A stretch of 64,000 nucleotides of DNA, taken from positions 29,574,001 to 29,638,000 of the forward strand of contig OZ316891.1 of NCBI GenBank assembly GCA_973895155.1, given 5' to 3'. Both the position numbers and the translations under genes were made by a program. The stretch comes from Marsupella aquatica (Eukaryota; Marchantiophyta). The notes beneath the pieces are model-generated. The model worked only from the letters and a program-made list of their open reading frames with translations. It made no database searches and was not told the DNA's origin. Positions 1 to 11,539 of this stretch are shown piece by piece (within the stretch, counting starts at the first letter, position 1; every line of letters starts with the position of its first letter).

Positions 1-767
1 GGTGAATTGACGTCCCAATACAGAAGTCAATGACTTTACAACATAATTATTACAAATCCTCGAAGCTTTTGCAGCATATTATTATTACAATTCTTCGAAG
101 CTTTTGCATCTTGTTACTGCAACTTTGACCGTCGAACTACATCCGTGAAATCACAGAACATTATTCTCTCGTATTGTTAGGCTAGGTTTCACTGCAGACT
201 GGAATTCGGCTTTACGAACATTCAATCGTTTGTCCGTTTTAGTTTACGTTTACCTGCAGACTCACTTCGATTTGCTGACGCAGTCGAATTCGTTCTATTT
301 TCGATGCTCGAAGCCTAATTCGACCTTGAATCTGAGCAGAGTTTCATGTGAATCTCACTAACAATTGATCTACCGGGGAGAGTTTCCGCAATTGAGCTGT
401 TTTGTTAGAGATTGTGACTGACCTCGTGATTGTTCCATCGCCGTTTCAGCTCCTCTGGTTCCACCAATCTTCCATTCCTCTGTTGTTTTTGCTTCCGGAG
501 CGAAATTGACTCTGATGAATTTGTTGGTTCAGGATGGAATGCTCTGTTTTAGATTGGCACATAGGATTGAATGCTACGTTTTAGTTTCGCACATGCCATA
601 GCTCGAGCTTAATGTCATCCTCGAGCAAAGAAATTGAAAGAAGCCCTTGAACTTTGGATGTGAGCTATTTCTCCCATGATTTCCTTCACTTTGTAACGCT
701 TTGAAAGTTTGAAAAGCAATTCCACTACTATAAATGCAGCTTCATCGCCACTTCTTTTGAACAGAGA
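1..767. other. Non-genic left edge
   Basis: No protein family, RNA gene or transposon could be recognised here. Open frames are short and the text is of ordinary complexity. A TATA-like string (ctataaatgc, 728-737) precedes the repeat block, but no transcript is evident downstream. The stretch could be the flank or an untranslated end of a gene lying left of the window; this cannot be decided from the sequence. Confidence 0.4.
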
Positions 768-946
768 TAGAGGTGAGGACATTCAAGTTTGGTGCTGGAT
801 CATGTTCATCAATTCAACATTCAATTGGTGTCCAGTCACTCCTCACAAACCTCATACTTTTGGGAACCTATAGAGGTGAGGACATTTGAGTTTGGTGCTG
901 GATCATGTTCATCAATTGACATTCAATTGGTTTCCAGTCACTCTCA
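768..946. repeat. Two-copy direct repeat, period 103 bp
   Basis: A segment of about 76-79 bp beginning tagaggtgaggaca occurs at 768-846 and again at 871-946 with a few substitutions and small indels. Both copies contain ggtgctggatcatgttcatc. The short open frames over this block (789-1083) simply read through the duplicated sequence and are not genes. Confidence 0.75.
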
Positions 947-1054
947 CAAAGGGCATTTTTTGGAGATGCACCTTGCTCCCAATTCCTGCTTGCCAGCCCC
1001 AACTTCACAAGCTGCATATTTTTGAAGACTCACCTTGCCCCCAATTACGGTCTG

Positions 1055-1221
1055 TCACCCCCAACTTGAGTTATGCGGTCTAGAGGCTTCATTCTTCACC
1101 ATAGATCCCCAACTTGAGTTATGCAGTCTAGAGACTTAACCCATAATAGATCATGAGGAGTAGGCTCACATTGCAGGCTTCATTCTACACCATAGATCAT
1201 GAGGAGTAGGCTCACATTGCA
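1055..1221. repeat. Interleaved short duplications
   Basis: A 20-25 bp segment (cccaacttgagttatgc) occurs near 1059 and again near 1108. A segment of about 27 bp containing catgaggagtaggctcac occurs at 1150-1175 and 1195-1221. The pattern looks like local slippage or unequal exchange in non-coding DNA. Confidence 0.65.
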
Positions 1222-1666
1222 ATTATGTAGTTAGATGACATGGAACTATTTCATCTGAGGGGAGATTAGTGTGTGAGCTCAGCTGAAATCAACTGTTCAA
1301 AGGGAGAGGGTTGGGTTTCAATCTAGTGTAGAAACCATGAGCAGAACAGGTTATAGTTATTGAGCAGAACGGAAATAAAGCTAAGGGGGGCTTTACAAGA
1401 CGGTGGGAGCCGTTCAGTCTCTCTCCATCCAAAGCAAAGCTGATGGTCATTTCCTTCCACAAAAGTTAAAATGCTTGAGCCAAAATGTGTCAGGTTTGGA
1501 AGTAATCAATGCAATTCTTGAAAATAAGCAGCCCTTTGCTCCAAGTTTTTAGACCACCTCAAGAGGAGGTCTAAATTTTGGACAAAAAAGCTTGCACACC
1601 TCAGCAAATAAAGGAGCCCACTCACAGATGACTAGATTAGGTAATGCTTTTGGTTCATTGTGCCCC

Positions 1667-1915
1667 CACGTTCATGTAAAGTGAAATGTGGCCAGTTCCC
1701 ACATATGAATGGCTAGGATTGCATCTTTCACTTAGAAAAAAAGGAATTGCTGCCCCCAAGTTCTTGTAAAGTCACCCTAAGGGGGGTTTTACAAAGAATA
1801 TGAGGCTAGTCTCTTTTCTTTTTTTCTATATGTGAGTTTTTTTTCTATATATGTGAGATGCAATATGAGCCATTCAAATGTGGGAACAGGCAAGATTTCA
1901 CTTTACATGAATTTG
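1667..1915. mobile_element. Fold-back / MITE-like inverted repeat
   Basis: The arm at about 1667-1722 (core ttcatgtaaagtgaaat) is the imperfect reverse complement of the arm at about 1860-1915 (core atttcactttacatgaa), roughly 80% identical over about 55 bp, around a centre of about 137 bp. A third, direct copy of the core (cccccaagttcttgtaaagt) begins near 1754. The string ctaaggggggtttta near 1776 has a second copy near 1381. No coding capacity is visible. A non-autonomous DNA element is inferred; no target duplication was identified. Confidence 0.5.
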
Positions 1916-4262
1916 TTTCACAAATTGGCAAAACCATTGCCCATCCTAGTCACTGCTAGTGGACTCCTTGTGGGTCCCTTTTTTACAATGTGCCTATTCT
2001 TTTCATGAAAAACCTAGATGTGGTCTAACAACGGACATCTTTATCCAATTCTATTGGGATCTTGCATTTATTTTGTCCACATAGGACACATTTTGGCTAT
2101 CATATTTTAACTTTAGTGTATGCAAGGGACCTCAAAATTGCAATGGGTGAACATAGATTATATCTGCTTCTGAGTTATTGGGGGGCCCATTGCTTCCTTT
2201 ATTCCCTGTGAGATCGAATCTGCACCATATAATGAATAGAAACAACTCGAGTTGTCTTTACAAGTACTTGGGGGGCCATTCAGGTATGGTGTCTATTTAT
2301 TAAAAACTATAATACAAGGTCCCGCCACTTTTTACAATGGTCGTCATACAAATTTGCAGGGCCCAAAAACGTGGGAAGTAAGCAGAATAAAGGGAAGTTG
2401 AAAGAAACTGGAAAATGGAGGCAAAAAGAAATTGGAGGGGATCGAGGAGAAAAGGGAGGGGGAGTATGAAGAAGGATTTGTCCTCCTCGATCCTCCCACC
2501 TCCCAGGCCATGGTCCCGCCATGGTCCCCTCATGTCAATCATGGCACTATCAATGGTGTTTGTGACATTTGCTAAAGATTACAAATCCAAAGTGAAATCA
2601 TTTTATTTTGGTGTTCAGTGCCATTATGTCATTTTTGTTATGGAAGCCCATATAGAGACTATTATTAGCCTCTGCCCAAATGCCTGCCCTTCACCTCTAC
2701 CCATCTTTCTCTCTCTTGGGCATGCACCTCTTGCACAGAAACTACCTTTTGTATAGAAGAACTTATCTTACATAAGACATATTTTATTCCACAACATCTT
2801 TAGCGCAACAATGTCCATGCAATGAAATCTTAAACGCAAAAATATTTTCTGTGGAATGATTTCTTTAACACAACATCATCTTTTTACACTTTTGCATCAA
2901 TGATATCTTTTCCACAAACCATCTTTTATGCAATGACCTCTTTTGTCGAACGACGTTGATCATGCATTCACATCTTTTACGTAACAACATCTTTTGTGCA
3001 ACACAGATATTGGGCTAGTCCTACTGGGCTAGTCCTACATGGCAAGCAGTGGGCCCAAGGAAATGTTGATGTAGAGTTCTTATCCTGTCTACAATTTTAG
3101 ACCACCTCCATAGGTGCTTCAAACTTAGGCTCCTTCATGCAAGGCATTTGCATTCATTGAACTTCTTTTCAAGGAGATTTTTGGTGTGAGTTTATCTTTA
3201 GAACCAGAAATGGCCCTCCAGTTTCCTTGGGTGAAATAAGTCACAAGTGCCTCCCAAGTCTTCTAAAATCCACCTAAAGCTGACATTCAATTTCACAAAC
3301 CCCTAACTGTTTGTGACAACTTGAATCTCTTCATTCAATCTGTTAAGTAAAACACACTGTTATTGTCTGTAATTAAGGTGATCAAATCCGGGTGAGTAAA
3401 CTACTACTTATATAGCATGAATCCAGGGTGAGTTCGTCATGGTGTCTTAGTTGAAATACTCAGGATTCAGATAGGGGCTGAAACTGCAAGGGTTTGGGGA
3501 TATGGTTTGCTCTAAGTCACTAGCAGTTCTCTTGGAGAAGAATGAGATAACTTCAAGTTGACAACATTGCCCCCGACCTTAACCAAAGTTTCATGAGTAT
3601 CTCCCAAAGTATCTGTGTTGGTGCAAGAACTTAAAACTCATTCATGGGCCTAACAATCTGGATGGCTCCTTGTTAACGTCAGGGTTCTGTACACGGGGAT
3701 GATTCTCCAAGTGAAACTCAAAATAGTGCCTGGCTTGGGGCCTCACAAGGTGGTCAGCTCTGTGCCACTCAAAGTTAGGATGAAACAGGGGGTGAGATTG
3801 TTACTGCCCCTTCTTATCATGCAGAGCAGGTGGCCATTGACTCCCTGCTGGCCTGCTCACAACTATACTCACACCTTATTTGAGATGTTTATGATTTCAT
3901 TTTGCTGCTTTAAACAAGTTACTTACCATGTTTCTTGCATTTTGGCGCACTGTTGCCCTTTCCTAAAAAAAAAAATTTGAAAAGGGCACCGATGTTTCCG
4001 CCCTCTTACATTATGGACAACTCTAATAGGCTATGAGAATATTAAGGCTCTCTAAAATGCTGAATCCTTATTGTAACACAGGTTGACAGTTCAGGTCAAT
4101 GTACTGGCCGGTTGGGCTAACTTCATTTGTATTTTTCAGTACTAAACAGTGGCCTTATCTGATGCAAAGAAAGAAGAAGAGGAAAGAGACTCCTTATTTG
4201 GGGAAAAAAATCCTTGGAACCACCATAGAGACAATGTCAGGCTGTTTGTGTCTGCTGCATAC
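1916..4262. other. Gene-free stretch left of the copia element
   Basis: No conserved coding sequence was recognised on either strand. The open frame at 2415-2756 starts in a purine-rich tract (about 2390-2480) and has no recognisable family. Other short frames lack codon structure or conserved motifs. The sequence immediately left of 4263 (catac) is the target duplication of the copia element and continues on the far side at 11202. Confidence 0.5.
2785..3005. repeat. Degenerate tandem motif, about 16-33 bp unit
   Basis: Variants of acatcttttgtgcaacga recur many times with irregular spacing, for example cacaacatctttagcgcaac, aaccatcttttatgcaatga and aacaacatcttttgtgcaac. It reads as an eroded short-unit tandem array. 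Confidence 0.5.
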
Positions 4263-4606
4263 TGTTGAGCATAGACGATATTCGTAACGGCAAGCCCATG
4301 AACCATCCAACGCACAATAGTCGACATAGAGAGATACGTGGTTCACCTCCACATGAGGCTACGTCCATGGGAACACACAAAAGCTTTACTGCACTCTAGG
4401 CCGACCGGCCATACCAAGCATCCACAGCACAAGCTCTCCTTATCTCTCAACTAGCTCCGTAACAATGAGCCTAAGATCCACCAGGGTCTGGCATCAGCCC
4501 TGGATATATACACAACAGCACTATCGCTAACATTAGCTAAGTTCTAACCCGAGTTAGCCTAACTGTAGTTAGCTCGTGAGTCACAAGACTAGAGCAATAT
4601 CTAACA
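4263..4606 (-). repeat. 3' LTR of the copia element
   Basis: 344 bp. In element orientation it begins TGTTAGATATTG and ends GCTCAACA, the usual TG...CA termini. It matches 10844-11201 almost throughout. The main difference is that this copy lacks 12 bp (around agcccgccgacc) present in the other LTR, and the first 40 bp of plus-strand sequence are more diverged. Confidence 0.95.
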
Positions 4607-4617
4607 AACTCCCCCTT
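4607..4617 (-). promoter_or_regulatory. Polypurine tract next to the 3' LTR
   Basis: In element orientation the sequence AAGGGGGAGTT abuts the 3' LTR. A purine run in this place primes plus-strand DNA synthesis in LTR retrotransposons. Confidence 0.85.
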
Positions 4618-4813
4618 GACTCTTGTCTTGGGGACTAAACTAAATGCTATCATATGGAATCCTCAGCGGGAAGTTCTAGACAATCACCAAACCAGGTCTC
4701 CCCCTAAAAACCACAAGGGTTAACTAAGGGTTAACTAGAACTAAGCTGTAGCCAAACAGGAATGAGTAATCCATATACAAATAATCACACATTGCTAAAT
4801 AACTCTACTTGCA

Positions 4814-7800
4814 CTACAACAATTGCAAAACCTGCAAAGTAGCACGGTGTTTTGAGAAACTCTCCAAAGGAATCACTTTGGTAAAGGCATCAGCGGGATT
4901 GAGCTTTCCATCAATCTTGACTAGCTCAAAAGTTTTATCAGACACTGCTTGCCTGATAAAATGGTACCTGATATCAATGTGTTTCACCCTGCTATCCATC
5001 ATCTGGTTAGCAGCCAAGTGAAGAACACTCTGACTATCACAGTTTAGAGTCATTTTACCATGCTCTAAACCCATCTTTGCGATCAACTTATCCAACCAAA
5101 TTGCTTCCTTTGCTGCTTCTGCTGCTGCAACACACTCTAATTCTATAGTAGACTGAGATATGCACTTTTGCAAGGTAGATTTCCAACTGATACATCCTCC
5201 TCCAAGAGTGTATACAAACCCAGTTGTAGACCTCCTTGTATCCAGACAGCCTCCATAGGCAGAATCTACATAGCCAACTAATGTTCTATTTTATCTGTTA
5301 TCAAATAGTAATCCATAGTCCTGTGTTCCCTTCATATACCTGAGAATCCACTTCACAGCTTCCCAATGTACCTTCCCTGGATTTGACATGAATCTGCTAA
5401 CCTTGCCCATCGCTAGTGCCCAGTCAGGCCTAGTACAAGTCATCAAATACATCAGACTGCCTATTGCCTTCTCATAAGGAATCTTAGCCATCAGACCTTT
5501 CTCCACAGCATCCGTACTAGGAGAGAAAGCCGATGATAATTTGAAATGTGAAGCTAAAGGAATACTCACTGGCTTACAATTCTTCATGTTGAATCGTGCA
5601 AGTACTTTCCTCGCATACTGGCCTTGACTCAAGCACAATTGTCCAGTATCAGAGTTCCTAAAAATCTCCATCCCTAAGATCCTTTTGGCCTTACCAAGAT
5701 CCTTCATTCTGAATTCAACACTCAATTTCGCCTTGAGATTGTCAACCTTAGATTGATCTTTAGTCACAATAAGCATGTCATCCACATAGATCACCAGAAT
5801 GATGAAACCAAATACATCATTCTTGAATGATTTTGTATACACACAAGGATCATACACTATCCTTGTAAAACCTTGAGCAAGCATAAAATTATCAAACCGC
5901 TTGTTTCACTGTCTGGGAGATTGTTTCAATCCATACAAGGACTTGAGCAATTTGCAAACTAAGTTCTCCTGGCCTTTCTTCATAAAGCCTAGTGGTTGTT
6001 TCATGAAGATCAACTCTTCCAAGTTGCCATAGAGAAAAGCAATAACAACATCCATTTGATCCATCACCAGACCAAAAAACACAACAAGTTGACACAAGAT
6101 CCGAATTGTGGAATACTTAGTCACCAATGAAAAGACCTCATTGTAATCCACTCCTTTCTCCTGAGTGAATCCCTTGGCAACAAGCCTTGCCTTGTAGATC
6201 TTATCTCCACCCTCTGAAGGACTATCCTTCAACTTGTAAATCCACTTGCTGTCTGCTGACCTCTTGGAAGCTCCACCAGCTCCCATGTCTTGTTGTCACT
6301 CAAAGATTGCAATTCTCTCTGCATTGTTGCATTCCACTCATGCTTCTGCTCTGAAGCACAAGCCTCACTGTACGAAGAAGACTCTCCTTCTTCCAAGATC
6401 AAAGCCATGTCATCATCATCAGGTGCAATGTCAATATCATCTAGCTTAGATGAGTCTGCCCATTGACCATACCTGGTAGGAGCTCTAGTAGAACGAGTGG
6501 AAGTTCTTCTAGTAGATGACTCAGGCTGATCTGCTACTGCTGGTGGTTGAATTTGAGGTACCCCAGCAACAATCTGCTCAGGACCTCTTGTTCCATCACA
6601 AGAACCAGCTCCAAGCCCGGAGCTTCTCCATCTCTCCTATCATGAACAACATCATGACTAATCTCCCCCTCAACCCGGTCCGGGATGAGAGATTTCCCCT
6701 TGTCAGTATGGGAGTCCTGAGAACTCTCCCCCTCCTTTGATGATCTGGATTCATTAGAGGACACATATCTACTGACAATTAGCTTACAGGTTAACCTATA
6801 ACCCTTCACACCTTTTTGATAGCCAAGGAAAATGCACTTCTTCAACTTGGACTCTAGCTTGGATCGAAGCTGGGAAGGTGTAAGCACATAAGCATCACTT
6901 CCAAAAATCTTAAGATGTGAATAATCTGCTGGACACCCGTAGCTCAATTCAAATGGCGTCTTGAATCCAATAGAACTGGATGGATAATTTTTTTCCAAAT
7001 AAGCTACAGTGTTGACAGCTTCAGCCCAAAACTCATGTGGTAAGCATGATTGACTCAACATACTCCTCGAGCGGTCCAATAGTGTTCGGTTGAGTCTCTC
7101 AGAAACACCATTTTGCTGAGGAGTATAACTTGTTGTGAGATGGCGGGTAATCCCCTGCTCCTTACAATACGTTCCAAATTCCCCGGAAGTGTATTCACCG
7201 TCGTTATCCGATCAAAGATATCTCACCTTATTACTAGTCTGATTCTTAACTTGGGCTTTCCACTCCTTAAAAGTGGCAAAAACATCAGACTTATTGTGTA
7301 TAAAGTATATCCACACATACCTTGAGTAATCGTCAATGAACGTGACATAGTATAATTGTCCAGAATGTGAGGGAGTAGAGGCTGGACCCCACACATCACT
7401 ATGTACATACTCAAGTATCTCCTTGCTGGTGTGAGTGCCAACTCCAAAGGGTTTCCTGTGCTGCTTTCCAAGCACACAATGCTCACAAAATTCCAACTTA
7501 CAAGATTACAAATTAGAAAATAATCCTTTCTTCTGAAGAATAACCAAACCTTTTTCACTCATGTGGCCCAAACGAAAGTGCCACAGCCGGGCAGTCTCCT
7601 CATGAGATAAGGTTACATTGGCTTCATTACAAACAACACTGCCTTCCAAAACGTATAGATTGCTATGTCTCTTTCCCTTCAATACAACTTTAGTACCAGT
7701 TGAAACCTGAAGGACACCATTAGTAGAACTCCACTGATGGCCATTTGCTTCTAAAACTCCAAGTGAAATGAGATTTTTCATCATGCTGGGAATGTGTCTC

Positions 7801-8000
7801 ACATTCCTCAACGTTCTTACAGCACCATCAAACATCTGAAATCTTACAGATCCAAGTCCAACAACTTGACATGGGATTCCATTTCCCATCAACATTGACC
7901 CATTGGAAACCATGTAAGAACTGAAAACATCTCTCCTAGAGCAAATGTGAAAAGTACATGCACTATCTAGAATCCAATCATCACTACCTGGATTTGACAC
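4814..8000 (-). pseudogene. copia pol remnant: protease, integrase, reverse transcriptase, RNase H
   Basis: Element order, right to left. The protease region (7506-8000) has WILDSACTFHIC as its active-site context. Integrase zinc-binding residues are HFRLGHM followed by CEHCVLGK, and the catalytic core contains SDVWGPA, FIDDYSRYVW and a shifted SDNDGEY. The reverse transcriptase carries KARLVAKGFTQEKGVDYNE and the catalytic YVDDM near 5790. RNase H carries NCDSQSVLHLAANQ and KHIDIRYHFIR. Breaks seen: TAA at 7506-7508, a frame change near 7205 in the integrase core, a frame change around 6250-6290, TGA replacing the Trp of SPRQW at 5906-5908, and TAA at 5291-5293. The stops at 7506, 5906 and 5291 leave the frame otherwise unchanged on both sides. 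Confidence 0.9.
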
Positions 8001-8039
8001 TACGTTGAGAGCATAACCTTGGCATCACAATATGTCATC

Positions 8040-9078
8040 ATCATCAAGTAAATCTACCTCATGCGAGCTCGATGTCGCGTTAGCAGATGCAGTAGGGACC
8101 TTTACTCGACAATCCCTTTTCATGTGGCCAGGCTTGCCACAATTTCAACATGCAAGAGACTTCCTCTCTTGCGATTTCCCTCTAGATTTAGATCTCCCCC
8201 GTGATGTAGATCTAAACTTGTTTTGCCCATTCGTGCGCTACGTTGCTCTTCCCCTGTTCACATTGAGCGCAGTGCCAGAAGAAGGTGCTGTTTGTGATTG
8301 ACCTAGCTTCTTCTGAGCATCATCAAACAGTAAAGAGCTCACCACCTCATTATACAAAATAGACTTCAGATCTCTATACAAGAGCATCTGTTTTAAGCCC
8401 TGATATGATGGCGGTAAGGAGCTTAGTAGAAGCAAGGCCTTATCCTCATCTTCAACTCCTTTTCCCAGGTTTGACAGATCCATTGCTAGACTGTCAAACT
8501 CATCCAAGTGATCCTGCATCTTGCTCCCTTCCTTGAGCCTGAGGCTCATCAAGAGAAACTTCTTGTACAGTCGGTCTGACGCATCTTCCCGGTAGTACTT
8601 CTCTCTTAGAGCCTTGAACAGTGATGCGCAATCTGCATAATCATCCAGTTGCTTGATGATGTGCGGCTTGAGATAGCATCACTGCGTTGACAGCAATCAC
8701 CTGCTCCTGTCTCCACTATCTCACAGAAATCTCCTCCTCTTCATCATACTGCTCTCGTGAAGAAAGCAGATGAGCTAAGCCCATGGCCCGTAGAACACCC
8801 TTCACTTGCTTCTCCCAGAGCAAGTAATCAGTACGACCATCGTACTCATCCACCTCAAACTTCACTCCTCCAAATCTAGCAATCTCCCTCTTCTTCCCTA
8901 CTACCGATAGCTCTGGTAGTAATACAACTTCCTCCACTACACGCCGCACCGGTGATTGTACCGGTGTCACTAGTTCCTCCTCAAACGGTAGCAGCTCCTC
9001 CTCAGACTCACCGTCTGATCATCGTGATCCTGAAGCTCCACTGACGCCAATTCTTCCAGTATCCTCCGAGTCACTCAT
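8040..9078 (-). pseudogene. copia gag remnant with mutated zinc knuckle
   Basis: Probable start ATG at 9078-9076, then an acidic N-terminus (EEEELL-rich) interrupted by TGA at 9019-9021. The capsid-like part follows (VKFEVDEYDGRTDYLLWEKQ, residues typical of copia gag), then a UBN2-like segment (LLLLSSLPPSYQGLKQML). The CCHC knuckle at about 8115-8150 reads C-stop-NCGKPGHMKRDC: the aromatic residue normally between the first Cys and NC is TGA (8145-8147). The two nonsense codons at 9019 and 8145 fit CGA-to-TGA and TGG-to-TGA transitions. Confidence 0.85.
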
Positions 9079-10829
9079 ATGAAACAATCACGAAAAAACA
9101 TCTTTTTTCAAAACTTCTCATAAAACTCAAAACTCAACACCGCCGTGTAGCCCACAAATCTAGGAGTCCAATACTGAAAGCCGAAATCAAAATCAAAATT
9201 TGACGGAAAAGTTATTCAAATTTTGGTTGGGATGGGTAAAACCTTGGGAAACTCCCCCGTTTTGACCACCTCGAAGAATAACCAAAATACCCAGTACAAC
9301 CCGTCATAGGAATCGCGATGTGATCGGTGCGCCGCATTGCTAACTCTAGTGGCAACGCCCTTGCCAAAAAAGAACCAAAAAAGTTACCGTTTGGCGGATG
9401 AAATCTTTGTCGGATGGCCAAAAAACAGCTCTCTATTTTTTGGGAATATTCCCGCACAGTCCGACAGGTCTCACAGGGGGCCGTTCCCCTATCGGAGCGG
9501 TTAAAATGGAGGGCGGCAGGTCCCGGCACCAAGTAAAACAAGAGGAAGCGAAGAGGAGGAAAAAAAGCCTAAAATAGGCCCTAAAGGAGTGCAAAGCGCC
9601 TTAAATCCAAAAAATAGGAGTATAAAAAGGCGCATCTGCATTGCCTATACGCGAGGCGGGCCAGGGCGTGTACAGGGCGTCAAGGTGGGGGCCAGGAGTA
9701 AAATACGGCTGTGTACGCAGCCAAAGACGGGGTCCCGGGGGCGTACCATCGCCGTGCGCTGTGGAGGGGCGCCGGCAGAAGGCAGGCGCGAGGTGGGAGA
9801 ACTGGGGGCGCAGGGCGAAGGCAGGGCCGGCCGACAGAGGGAGTTCCCCGGCTTACGCAGGCAGGTGGAGCGTGAGGCGGCCGGCTGGCAGCCGAGCGCA
9901 AAACGGTGTTAAAGGGGGGGGCCCAGGCCTGGCCTGGGTGACCGGCGAGCGGGGAGGGTATGGCCATGGTGCGCGCTGGCCGGCACTGTGGACCCCGCCA
10001 TTATAAACGGGGTGTGGGGAGGGGGCAGGGATACAAATACAAGGGGGGGTGCGGGGCCAGCACAAGGTGTGTATACACCTCGTGTGTATACACACAAATA
10101 TAACCCTTTAAACCCCCCTATAAAGGCAAAAAAAACTCCCCCTGATAAGTGAAAGAAAAACTCACCTAAAAAGCCGTTGTTTGATCCAAACAAAGTGAAC
10201 GCCGCCGACGGGAAATGTTTCCGAATTTCACCGGCACAGTCTGCAGCTCCAGCAGAGTAAACAATGTCCGCCGCGTCGCCTTCACTCCGCGTGAAGTGCC
10301 AATCCCGGGCTCAAAACGACCGCCTTGCCGCGATCAAACCGTTGAGCCGTAGCACTTTGCGTTTCTTCCACCGAGTAGGACGTCATGAAGAGAAACCCGG
10401 TTCAAATGAGAACAAGCTCCATAGCTTGTGAAAAAACTTGAACGCCTCCTTCACTTGTCATGACGCACTCGATAACATCTCGGCAGCAATCCAGCTACCG
10501 AAACGACCAGCTCGCATAAACCTTCAACTTGAGCTATAATGTGCAATCCCTCCCGCACCGCACAACTCACACCGTTGAAAAAATGCGAACTCTGGTCTCT
10601 CCCCCGAAAAGCCGTCGAACACGAATAAAACCTGAACAACGCAAATTTCAATTCCTCCGCACCACGGATACCAATCAGCGAGTTCTAACCACCGTTAGAA
10701 AGCCCTCTCACTAACCTATCCGCTTAGCCACACACATTTGAGTTTCATGCGACGAAACTCCGAATGTACCATCGACAATGAACGCTGGAAAAAACCCGTC
10801 ATGAAAAAACCTCGTCACCTCCCAGGCAT
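9079..10829 (-). other. Unusually long, partly GC-rich leader of the copia element
   Basis: About 1.75 kb separates the primer-binding site from the gag start. The part at about 9640-10060 is far richer in G and C than the rest of the window, with CpG and poly-G runs, and ends near a short run of gtgtatacac-type repeats (10065-10095). Overlapping open frames on both strands (9589-10193) are what high GC content produces, and none shows a known domain. It may be a long structured leader or foreign sequence picked up by the element. Confidence 0.55.
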
Positions 10830-10841
10830 GCTCTGATACCA
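10830..10841 (-). promoter_or_regulatory. Primer-binding site, initiator Met-tRNA
   Basis: In element orientation TGGTATCAGAGC lies 2 bp inside the 5' LTR. This 12-mer is complementary to the 3' end of plant initiator methionine tRNA and is the standard copia primer site. It fixes the element's orientation as minus. Confidence 0.95.
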
Positions 10842-10843
10842 CT

Positions 10844-11201
10844 TGTTGAGCATAGACGACATTCTATCATCCATGGAGCCCATGAACCATCCAACGCAAA
10901 TAGTTGACACAAAGAGATACGTGGTTCACCTCCACATGAGGTTACGTCCACGGGAACACACAAGAGCTTTACTGCACTCTAGGCCGACCAGCCCGCCGAC
11001 CGGCCATACCAAGCATCCACAGCACAAGCTCTCCCTATCTCTCAACTAGCTCTGTAACAATGAGCCTATGTTCCACCAGGGTCTGGCATCAGCCCTGGCT
11101 ATATACACAACAGCACTACCGCTAACATTAGCTAAGTCCTAACCCGAGTTAGCCTAACTGTAGTTAGCTCATGAGTCACAAGACTAGAGCAATATCTAAC
11201 A
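10844..11201 (-). repeat. 5' LTR of the copia element
   Basis: 358 bp, pairing with 4263-4606. Its outer end (TCTAACA on the plus strand) is followed directly by the target duplication catac (11202-11206). It carries the extra 12 bp noted for the partner LTR. Confidence 0.95.
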
Positions 11202-11539
11202 CATACTGCCTGCTTTCCAAGCCCTTGGCACATGATATAGATATAAATAAATACTAGAAATGGGCCACTATTTTGTAAAGCAGGTTGTGGGTAAGTTGTA
11301 GATCATTTGAGTGGGGGGACCAAAGTTTTGGGGCAAAAATATATTTTTCCTTTTGACGCAAACCCCACCAAAGTTTGACACCTGGAAAAATATATGACAT
11401 CATTTCAGTTTGTGCCGGCAGTGGACGGGTTGTTGCCAGTCCAAACGCTATAAAATACGCTTCCAGGAATATGTCTCCCTGGAGACTCTTGTCGTACCAT
11501 ATGTTGACTCTAGGATAGTATAGGGATCCCCTTATCTCC

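Larger units (their letters stand above)
4263..11201 (-). mobile_element. Ty1/copia LTR retrotransposon, complete in outline but inactivated
   Basis: A 6.9-kb element on the minus strand is bounded by two similar LTRs (10844-11201 is the 5' LTR, 4263-4606 the 3' LTR) and flanked by the same 5 bp, catac, at 4258-4262 and 11202-11206. Inside come a primer-binding site for initiator methionine tRNA (10830-10841), a long leader, gag with a zinc knuckle, then protease, integrase, reverse transcriptase and RNase H. The order PR-INT-RT-RH defines the copia superfamily. Several stop codons and at least two frameshifts break the reading frame, so the copy cannot move itself. The two LTRs differ by roughly 7-8% by eye plus a 12-bp indel, so the insertion is not recent. 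Confidence 0.95.

Noticed and set aside
9589-10193. Overlapping open frames on both strands in GC-rich DNA
   Set aside because: They result from high GC content, overlap each other on opposite strands, show no domain, and lie inside the copia leader.
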